Assembly: GCA_013115135.1 (NCBI GenBank)
Contig: JABANP010000028.1
Span: 186,001 to 250,000, forward strand
DNA length: 64,000 nt
From: Perkinsus olseni
Lineage: Eukaryota > Perkinsozoa > Perkinsida > Perkinsidae
Direction: 5' to 3'
Shown here piece after piece: positions 56,805-64,000 of this stretch (its first letter is position 1; every line of letters begins with the position of its first letter). Position numbers and translations under genes: made by a program. The notes beneath the pieces were generated by a model that was not told where the DNA came from, did not search any database, and saw nothing but the letters and a program-made list of their open reading frames with translations.

Positions 56805-58844
56805 ATGCGAGCTCGTGAGCCCCGGCTGCACTCACGCCTGCGATCAGGTGAATGGTCACCGTTACTGTGTGCCGGAGTATGGTCAGCATGTCGTCGGTAT
56901 TTGCATTGATGGCTGCTGTCCGGAGTACCTCAAATCTGCCAAGTTCCATATGCCCAACTTGTACCAGAAGATGCTGGCTAAGTATCGCTCTTTCCTCCGC
57001 ATCGCCTGATGGCATATTCACCTGTTCATGGCGTGACTTCCCCTGGCAGGCCTAGTGGGCACCTTAGCATCGTCCGGAGTGCTATGCCGACTCTGACGAA
57101 TCCTAACAACATGTCGATCGTTACTGGTGTCTCGCCGGCCCATCACGGCATCTCCGGTAACTACTACCTAGACGCAAGCACCGGCGAGGAAGTAAGCCGA
57201 TATACTTCTAGTATCATTAACCTGTGCGAGAGCAGGTGATGATGACTCAGCCGGAACTGCTACTTTGTCCAACCATATTCCCGGAGTTCCTCAATGCGCC
57301 GGACACCGTCGTTGTGATCTTAACGGTTAAGCACAAGGTACCCGGGCGACGTTGGTGGTGTCCGTCGGCGACGACCGTTCTCAGCTCTTGAGCATGCTCA
57401 CCGCTGGCTTGCCGTCCGATACCCAGGGGCGTTGGATTGGCCTCTCAGCAGAACGAGCGGATGATGAGACATCTTCTTCGGCATTGGCAAAGTACACTGG
57501 ATGAAGCGAGTATCCTCCCGATGCCTGCCGCTACCCTTGGCGCTAATTCTTTGCTTTTGTGAAGCCCTCGGTGGCCTGGTGTACCGAAATGGTCCCTCAA
57601 AAACTGGTGCCAGGTTCTCCAACGGGGAAATGGGATCATTCAGAGACTTGTCGAACGAGTGGCTGCAAGTCCCGAGTGTTTACTCGGCAGAATCGTCCCT
57701 CTTCATGCTCGACCTTGGTGTTGGTCTCCTTGATTTCATAAGCCGGACACAGCCAGAGAAGCGTGTTTTGGCATACTTCTCGACGACGGACTACGTGAGT
57801 TGTGCCTCGTGAGGCTAGGACAAGGGGAGTGCCGTCGGTCCGACCTGAATCAGAGCGCTCGGTTCAGGTTCAGCATAAGCATGCACCATTCGACTACGAG
57901 GCGGTGACGTTCTACAAAGAGCTCGACAAACGTCTCGGGGCCCTACACGACCGTGGGGCTGCGGTCGGCATTACTGCTGATCACGGCATGAGTGACAAGG
58001 TATAGACCCTACAGAAGGCGGCTTATTGCCGGCCTATCCATGTCGTTATATACTTGAGGCTGGGTGTCTTCCATTGCTTGGTCCGGGTCCAGGCCAGGCA
58101 CTCTTGAACATCCTATTTCAGACCGAGCAGGAGACAGGCCTTCAGCCTAATGTGGTTTACATCGAATCTGCACTGGCTGCTCTCGGGATTGCTGGCGGCA
58201 GGTGTATTCTGCCGATAACGGATCCCTATGTAGGGACGCAAAAGGCGCCTGTGCCTGTTGGGACTCGCCTCTTCGATATGAAGGTTCGTCACCACGGCGC
58301 GCTGGGGGGATATGCAGTTGTGTACGTCCCTTCCGAGTCCCTCGAGTGTTGCCGAAGCGTGCTGGAAGATCTGGGGAAGTCCGATACCACACCTTTCACG
58401 GTAAGCATGCCTGCACTTACATCAGTAGCTTCGCATTGCGGCGCATTTCGGAAGCTTGACCGCTCCCCATTCGGATCGCTATCCGTAGCAGGTTTACCGA
58501 CGTGAGGTTGCAGCAGATTTATTAGAGCTTCCAGCCGATCGACTCGGCGACTTCGTACTTGACGGAGGTCAGAGAACCGTCTTTGGGAAAACCCCGGAGT
58601 TTCACGATCTTACGCAGGTCTGTCGATCCCGTCCACGACGAGTGTATGTAGCTCAGCCGCTTATTAGGTACCCAAATTGCGTTCCCATGGTTCTAGCTGC
58701 GAGCAGCTTGTCCCGTTAATCATCAACAGGTCCGTGAGCCCGGAGGGTAGAGCTCGTCTGGAGTCTGGGGACGGCCGAAACTTCGACCTTTTCCGCATCT
58801 TACTCGATGATTCGGTACACGCGACCAGTTTGAGTAAATCATGA
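56805..58844 (+). CDS. Phosphonoacetate hydrolase (alkaline phosphatase superfamily)
   Basis: Joined exons give the whole enzyme: QHVVGICIDGCCPEYLKSAK (first metal Asp), FHMPNLYQKMLAKY, AMPTLTNPNNMSIVTGVSPA with the nucleophile Thr, HHGISGNYYLDASTGEEV, MMTQPELLLCPTIFPEF, VVSVGDDRSQLLSMLTAGLP, AYFSTTDY joined to VQHKHAPFDYEAV (Asp and His ligands), GAAVGITADHGMSDK (Asp-His pair), NVVYIESALAALGIAGGRCI, HHGALGGYAVVYVPSESLEC, LELPADRLGDFVLDGGQRTV, SHGSSCEQLVPLIINRSVSP with the last His, and a tail ending SVHATSLSKS. All zinc ligands and the nucleophile are present. The family splits phosphonoacetate into acetate and phosphate, giving access to phosphonate phosphorus. The exact start is uncertain; 56805 is the nearest ATG but its frame needs an unplaced intron. 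Confidence 0.9.
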
Positions 58845-58918
58845 TATTCGTAGGGAACTCTTTGCGTTAACACTCTCGGGAAGCCTCGTCGTGAGCATTT
58901 AGTTTTCTGGGTTCTTCC

Positions 58919-59257
58919 ATGATGAATGAACAGCCGGCAGATGGCCGGAGTCTCATCAGCATCGAGCGCATGACTGACTCGACCATGATAGATGTCCGTG
59001 ACATCCCAGCAATGCTACAGGATGCTGGTTGCACCATCGATATGCTACCCGAGGAGTGCCGCGGTGTTCCTCAATTTCTCGCCCGTGTCAAAGTTGAGTC
59101 CCTAGACGCCATCAAAATACAGATAGTCGACACTAGCGAAGCAACGGTACCGACAAGAACGCTGCAGAAATTCCTGCTAGCGGCCGCAGACCAGCTGGGT
59201 GACATCAAAGTCATTTGTGAGGGCAATGCGGAATGCTCCCTCGCCGCTTCCAGTTGA
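58919..59257 (+). CDS. Unrecognised 112-residue protein, single exon
   Basis: An uninterrupted frame starts MMNEQPADGRSLISIERMTD and continues MIDVRDIPAMLQDAGCTIDM, LARVKVESLDAIKIQIVDTS, LQKFLLAAADQLGDIKVICE. It begins 75 bases after the hydrolase stop on the same strand. Acidic, soluble, no signal peptide. No family recognised. Confidence 0.5.
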   Translation: MMNEQPADGRSLISIERMTDSTMIDVRDIPAMLQDAGCTIDMLPEECRGVPQFLARVKVESLDAIKIQIVDTSEATVPTRTLQKFLLAAADQLGDIKVICEGNAECSLAASS

Positions 59258-60186
59258 GAATGGCTGGCTGCCATGCATAAGGCAGCAACACCACATCCGA
59301 AGACAGGTCTTCCGTATTTTGTTTGGACACTTACATTCACTTTCGTAGCGTGCTGAGTTCTAAGGGGAGGGGCGACCGGAATAGCCTGATAGCTTGGCAA
59401 GCTGAGCTTGTTAGTATTCTACTGACCGCAGTGTTGGCTTTCTCGTATCTCCCGAGGCTATGTATATTCCTGATCGGCGCCTCAGCGAGATCTACGATAC
59501 TCTGTGAAGACCTACTCTTCGAGCTCAGTTGGAAGCTACACGGCTGTACCTGGGATATTTCGTTATTAGGAGGTAACACTGTGTCTCCGTACGAACGCTT
59601 CATACAAACGTGTCGATGTGGAGACGGTGGGGGACTGTCACTGGCAATCTGTCATCTACCCAACTTTAGCGGTGACACAACGTTGAGACGACCATTTGGC
59701 CTCTTTCGGAATCCGAGACTCGGACCCTAACACAATCCACTCTTGTTGGAATGTTAGTAGGCTTTTAGTGACCGACCAGTGCTTCTATGAAGTAGACAAG
59801 TGTCGCAAAGGAAAAGAGCAATATCAGAACTTCACAGGGAGCCTCAGGCACTAGCATTGGTCATGTCGGATGTGAGGACACAGAGATGTCTTAACCATCA
59901 ACAAACTCTCTCAATCAGAAAGTGTGTACCTTCTCTGAGTCTTCTCATAGCAATCATCGCTCATCATGAGTTGAGGAGTATTAATGACAACGACCGTTTT
60001 ACAATGCACCGCTGTAATATGTCGCATTAGGAGTCAACTGAGTATAAAAACTTCTTATTAAAAAGTATGATTGGTGGTACTGGTGAATCTGAGTGGCCCA
60101 CTGGAGTACGGAAGAACCAGTGAAAACCCACCAGAAATCGTCGAGACTTAGAACGCGTATCGTGTAACCTAGCTCGGCCTTTAACG
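59258..60186. other. Interval without a confident gene
   Basis: A plus-strand frame of 135 codons (59323-59730) has hydrophobic and Cys-rich parts but starts without ATG and shows no known motif. A minus-strand frame overlaps it. The 3' side is the downstream flank of the secreted protein at 60187. Confidence 0.3.
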
Positions 60187-60597
60187 CTAAGGACAGTCTC
60201 CTGAGTTCAAAGTTACCAGATTCCCTTCAAACTTGACCGTCACGGTATTGGCTTTGTAGTCATACTCGAACGACTTCAAATCTCCATCTTCGACGCCATA
60301 AGGGCATTCAACATCTACCATTGATATGAAGTTATCGTAGGCCTGGGCACTGTTCGTAGCAACTTGGTAGTAGAATGGATGAACTCTTACCACGGATAGG
60401 TCAGCGGATGTCACATCGTGGCCTATACAGTCAACAAGTAGTCTCACATCAGCAGCTTCACCAGGGAGAAAGTCAACTTGGATGCAATCCGTCGGCTCGA
60501 AGACGATCGTGGAATACTTCCCGCTCGGCGGTGCAGGGCGTTGGGCTACTGACTGGAGCATCACTGGGATGACGCAGAGCAAGAAGGAGGCCCACAT
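60187..60597 (-). CDS. Secreted protein, paralog of the 62488 gene
   Basis: A 136-residue single-exon frame with signal peptide MWASFLLCVIPVMLQSVAQR. The mature part opens PPSGKYSTIVFEPTDCIQVD, then LLVDCIGHDVTSADLSV, YYQVATNSAQAYDNFIS, VECPYGVEDGDLKSFEYDYK, and ends VKFEGNLVTLNSGDCP. The four Cys in DC, DC, ECPY and GDCP are matched in the paralog, so two disulfides are likely. No known domain. The beta-rich pattern suggests a small extracellular binding protein. Confidence 0.72.
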   Translation of the reverse strand: MWASFLLCVIPVMLQSVAQRPAPPSGKYSTIVFEPTDCIQVDFLPGEAADVRLLVDCIGHDVTSADLSVVRVHPFYYQVATNSAQAYDNFISMVDVECPYGVEDGDLKSFEYDYKANTVTVKFEGNLVTLNSGDCP

Positions 60598-61002
60598 ATT
60601 AGCAAGTTACATTCTAAACCTCATACACATGTTCAGGGTTGTACGAGATAACTCACGACTGTAGTTGACCATCAATGACTGATTATCGATTGACTATCAA
60701 TGACACAATGCATTGGAATTGACAGTTGAGCCTTCACGCTGAGAGTAGAAAAAGCAACTCTAGTAGCCGCGTACTCTGAATATCTTCCAAGCTTTTGAGT
60801 TGCTGGTCTGCAGCTCGCTTAGCGAAATGGCCATTCCTACAGGATCGGCTCCACCATTCTTTCGGGAACCATGTCTCTCCCTGGACACAGCATGGAGCTG
60901 CTTTAGGTGGGGTTTCTGTTTCCTTCTAAATCGAACCGGGGATTCCTCAGCCCGCATCCATGAGATGCTCAGGGGTCAAAACGGTGGTAGAAAGCGCTCC
61001 GA
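60598..61002. other. Interval upstream of the secreted protein gene
   Basis: A plus-strand frame at 60800-61084 overlaps it and may hold an exon of the gene that ends at 61203. No motif recognised. Confidence 0.3.
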
Positions 61003-61203
61003 ATGCAGGAAAAGCATATACGGAAGAGGCTTGAGAGTTTGTCGCGGGACTTCGCCCCGCTTTTTAGAGCCCTTCTCACTTTGATCCCTGAGCCTTCAAC
61101 GAAGTTGCGGCGGCATTACGACGTCAAGCTGGACGCCGAGCAGCGCGTTCGTCCCAGGCTCAAACCCCGGGTTAAGTACGAACTCCAACGCATATGGCCA
61201 TAA
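61003..61203 (+). CDS. Basic C-terminal exon, unidentified
   Basis: The frame reads KHIRKRLESLSRDFAPLFRA, LLTLIPEPSTKLRRHYDVKL and ends RPRLKPRVKYELQRIWP at a stop. Strongly basic, with helix-forming segments, so RNA-binding or organellar-ribosome association is possible but unproved. It is probably the last exon of a gene starting near 60.8 kb. Confidence 0.4.
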   Translation: MQEKHIRKRLESLSRDFAPLFRALLTLIPEPSTKLRRHYDVKLDAEQRVRPRLKPRVKYELQRIWP

Positions 61204-61652
61204 TCCGAGGCACGGTACAAGACCCAAGGTTGTGTCCCTGGGGACAGCTCAGGGCGAGCGAAGATGCTTCCTTGGCTTCTAGCTCTGGCGCCCCGAGCTC
61301 CCGTCCGCTAGTCAAAGCATGAGCCTAGCCACTGAGATTTTGCGCCGAACAGGATACCAGGTCACATAGGTTTGTCTTCACAAACTGGTTCGACTCTAGT
61401 CTTTGTCACAAGTCTTTCGCTCTCTTCAATTGACTGTTTGATACCGTCTGTATCTGCGACACTCCGACTACTTTCGGCCCGATTGTTGCCCAGAAGATAG
61501 CGGGAGATTGCGAACCCCAGTGGGCATGATCCTGCGAGGATCAGCTTCACAGGTTTCCCCGAAGCCATTTCCACGGTTCTCCATTTATAGAAAGCCTCGC
61601 TTGACTCCGCACTCGGCAAGGGCCAAATTGGCCACATATTGGCCCGGGCAAC
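61204..61652. other. Interval without a supported gene
   Basis: Short overlapping frames on both strands. A short palindrome, TGTCCCTGGGGACA, lies near 61234. Nothing else supported. Confidence 0.3.
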
Positions 61653-61886
61653 ATGACGGAAGCTATTTGCATCAATGTAATCCCAAAAATACGGGAGTGC
61701 GGAAAGGAAAATATCAACCTTGGACCTCCGAGAACCTTCGTAGTTCTGGATGGCACTCGTGCGGGTTCCAGTGCTACCAATATCTCCGCAGGAGCGAACC
61801 CATCACTGGTTGAGCTGGACCGAGTCGCAACCAGCCTTCTGCGGCTAGATGCACTTGTGGCGCGCAATCGCTGCCAAAGCAGCTGA
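61653..61886 (+). CDS. Possible 77-residue protein
   Basis: An ATG-started frame reads MTEAICINVIPKIRECGKEN, GPPRTFVVLDGTRAGSSATN and LVELDRVATSLLRLDALVAR. Composition is protein-like. A longer minus-strand frame overlaps it, so the strand is uncertain. Confidence 0.3.
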   Translation: MTEAICINVIPKIRECGKENINLGPPRTFVVLDGTRAGSSATNISAGANPSLVELDRVATSLLRLDALVARNRCQSS

Positions 61887-61960
61887 GGTCAGTGGCCTCG
61901 CCAGCATTGCATGTAGCTGGAATTCACAAAGACGATTCGCCTTTATGAAGCTTACCAAGC

Positions 61961-62392
61961 CCCTCCAGTGGAGGGCCTCCGTAGGGTTTCTGCCCCGTAC
62001 GGACGCCCTCCGGCCTTGGTGATTCGCAGCAATCGGCTACGAGTTCACGCCGAGCTGCTCGGGTAAGTACGGAGTCCGTACTACCGTAGTACTACTGCGG
62101 ATTCGCAACCCAACACGAGAGTCATCTTGAAAAGGTAATTACCAAAGGTAGTATTCATTTCGTTGTGCTAGTGACACGGTACGACTAATAACCGCGGACT
62201 CGCGAAGGCCCTTCGCCGAAGGGGGCCAACATCGCCAAGTACTGGGGAACAGGCGATACTGCAGCACCACTGGGCATCACGCAGTCGGATCGGTCATGTA
62301 GGCCACAGAAGCACTGTGGTATTCTGTGATCATGACGGGGAATGAGGATTGAATGATGATGTCTAACTAATGAAAAGCCTCGTTATGAGGCT
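61961..62392. repeat. Palindrome cluster with three-arm units
   Basis: Perfect inverted repeats: CCCTCCA-G-TGGAGGG (61961-61975); AGTACGGA-G-TCCGTACT (62066-62082) overlapping GTACTAC-C-GTAGTAC (62078-62092); GCGAAGG-C-CCTTCGC (62202-62216) overlapping CCCTTCG-C-CGAAGGG (62209-62223); CCACAG/CTGTGG (62303-62319); AGCCTC/GAGGCT (62376-62392). An imperfect 13-base inverted repeat (GAGGGCCTCCGTA against TACGGACGCCCTC) encloses the stretch near 61971-62015. No open frame of note. Confidence 0.85.
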
Positions 62393-62487
62393 ACTCTATA
62401 GGAGAACGGACTACGGACCGAACGGATGATAACAAGCTCACTGTAATATCGCTAGTAAAGAGCCATGACCATCAACTGCTACGTATT

Positions 62488-62916
62488 CTAGCTGGGCACT
62501 CTAGAGGAGGGGCAGTCATCTTTCACAAGGGCTTCTGTGTTGCCCTCGAACTGAACCTTCACCGCATCAGCCGCAGGGTCATAATCAAATGTGTACAGGT
62601 CTTCGTCATGAGTGCGGTACGGACATCTGGCATTCACTTCTGCTATGAAAGCTTGATACTCTTCCATACTGTTCTTCGCAATTTGATAGTGGTATTGGGC
62701 TGGCTCGTCCAGGTGAAGCGTTTCGGACGTGACGCCGTAGTCACAGTACAAATAGAGAATAACTTTGTGGGTCTCGTTGGGCAACCATTCAACTTCGAGG
62801 CAGTCCCTGGGAGCGTACACCACCTTGGAATACTTCCCTTGAGGAGGATGAGCGTGCTGGGCTTCAGGTTGGGTGAGCAAGGCGAGTGCAACGCAGAGCA
62901 CGGAGAAGGACCACAT
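62488..62916 (-). CDS. Secreted protein, paralog of the 60187 gene
   Basis: Single exon with signal peptide MWSFSVLCVALALLTQPEAQ. The mature part opens PPQGKYSKVVYAPRDCLEVE, then LYCDYGVTSETLHLDEPAQY, YQIAKNSMEEYQAFIAEVNA, RCPYRTHDEDLYTFDYDPAA and VQFEGNTEALVKDDCP. It aligns end to end with the protein at 60187 with conserved Cys and the GKYS opening. Same strand, 1.9 kb apart, with a hairpin cluster beside it, so this is a dispersed tandem duplication. An in-frame upstream ATG (63054) would add 46 residues before the signal peptide and is unlikely to be used. Confidence 0.72.
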   Translation of the reverse strand: MWSFSVLCVALALLTQPEAQHAHPPQGKYSKVVYAPRDCLEVEWLPNETHKVILYLYCDYGVTSETLHLDEPAQYHYQIAKNSMEEYQAFIAEVNARCPYRTHDEDLYTFDYDPAADAVKVQFEGNTEALVKDDCPSSRVPS

Positions 62917-63054
62917 GTGAGCAGGGTATGCTGCGGTACTGAGAGTGAACCTGACACGTCCGCGGGGTCGCAGCTTGGAACATGAATTTATCGGGCGGAC
63001 TGCTGCCTTGAATCGCGTAGCAGTCAAACCCAAACCGCCTGGAAACGCTAGCAA

Positions 63055-63847
63055 GTGGCACTTTTGGATGTGCGATAGCTAACCCCGCAGCGGCTCGCCA
63101 CGTCGCTGTCGGAAGGCTAGGTCCGCGTTCTCATTTGATTCGTACAGCTTTACAAATACAATGAGCCATCGCAACATATGCACACACAAAGATAATAGCG
63201 AAGGAAGACCACTGGAACAACCGAGGTCGCACGAAGACCAATGTTTCGGGAGCTGAGCGCTTCCAGGAAAGAGATCATGCTCTTTCGCTCACCCCGTCGA
63301 CCCACACAATACACACAGCCTAGCGCGGGCGTGCACATTCGCCGAGACGCTAGTGTCACCGCAGCGAGGCACTCTGGTGCTGAGGCATCGACTGCGCCAC
63401 GGAACTGGGGTCCAGTTACTGGGCGATCAGCTTCGACGGGTCTTGCCGCCGGCCAGACTCGTACTTGTTGCGATTGTAAATTATGCCAGGTAAATGGTCA
63501 GGAGTCTCTGACCCAGAGAGTCGGCAATATGATACAAATGGTGTAAGAAATTTTCTCATGGTAGGAACTTCCTGTCGGAGGGAACAAAGCACAAAAAGTG
63601 AAGGGTATGCTTAGTAATCATGTAATTGAAGAGCGGCAGGTGAGCAGGATCACAGTATCGAAAGTGCCTGACTGGACGAGGTGGAAATGTCTTCTAGGCC
63701 TGGAATGATTTGAGAGCCAGATCAAGGACTGGATTGAGTTTCTGCGAGGACAAACCACTTAGGCTGGTTCCTACCAATTACAAAATCAGTCGATGTACAG
63801 AGTTGGCTGCCAAGGATTCTGGCGATAATCAGTGATTGGCCCGTGCA
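63055..63847. other. Interval before the second palindromic element
   Basis: A plus-strand frame at 63241-63546 (101 codons) and a minus-strand frame at 63150-63359 overlap; neither has a known motif. Confidence 0.3.
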
Positions 63848-64000
63848 ATTCAGCGAATAAACGAGTGGATTTATTCAGGTTAAAAACCGGCGCGGAGAAA
63901 TGCTGCGTCAGCGTTGAGCGCACAACGGGACACCTGGTGTCCCCTGCTGTGCCTCCCGCTGCGGAGTCCCGCGCCAGCAAGCTAGTGCCTTGAGCGCCGG
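63848..64000. repeat. Palindrome-packed repeat element, copy 2 (cut by window end)
   Basis: Starts ATTCAGCGAATAAACGAG and follows copy 1 (42945) for about 56 bases to ATGCTGCG. The first stem changes from G-C to A-T at its outer pair in step on both sides (AATAAA/TTTATT). Further in is GGGACACC-T-GGTGTCCC (63927-63943). The element runs past the end of the window. Confidence 0.7.

Overview
This window reads as nuclear DNA of a small, gene-dense protist. Genes lie on both strands, sit close together, and are usually split by many very short GT-AG introns; the ones I could place by joining conserved protein segments run from about 36 to 64 bases. Three eukaryotic tRNA genes, a NOP58 gene and several secreted single-exon proteins fit this picture. 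The gene set (signal-peptide Fe-type superoxide dismutase, phosphonoacetate hydrolase, plant-like 3-ketoacyl-CoA synthase, RRM and MORN proteins) makes me think of an alveolate near Perkinsus. That placement is an inference; nothing here proves it.

Layout. 0.1-6.3 kb: minus-strand genes for an NFU-type Fe-S scaffold protein, a membrane-anchored RING protein, two tandem copies of an unrecognised family, and coiled-coil proteins. 6.8-15.7 kb: a hairpin cluster, a one-exon sulfotransferase-like gene, NOP58 flanked by an 81-base repeat, a coiled-coil gene and tRNA-Pro. 16.3-30.1 kb: ketoacyl-CoA synthase, two RRM genes that share an almost identical 0.5 kb tract, two tandem secreted GNAT acetyltransferases, and three small minus-strand ORFs, two of them secreted. 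30.5-42.3 kb: superoxide dismutase, a MATE transporter, two unidentified plus-strand genes, an omega-like glutathione transferase and a membrane/luminal protein. 42.8-44.3 kb: a non-coding, palindrome-packed repeat whose left end recurs at 63.85 kb. 45.4-58.9 kb: a long plus-strand run with a large unidentified protein, a WD-repeat protein, a MORN protein with tRNA-Thr inside an intron, an ACT-domain protein with another tRNA inside an intron, and a complete phosphonoacetate hydrolase. 58.9-64 kb: small ORFs, two paralogous secreted proteins and another hairpin cluster.

The genes do not form one pathway. The signal that ordinary annotation would miss is a family of perfect short palindromes with one-base centres. 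They are often chained so that a middle arm can pair with either neighbour (arm, complement, arm). They cluster in non-coding DNA at several separate loci. This is the strongest candidate for something undescribed. Next come the intron-nested tRNA genes, a tRNA with a threonine-like body and an alanine anticodon, and the near-identical tract shared by otherwise divergent RRM paralogs.

Limits: exon boundaries were worked out by hand only where conserved motifs forced them. For most multi-exon genes the coordinates are spans, and 5' ends are often uncertain.
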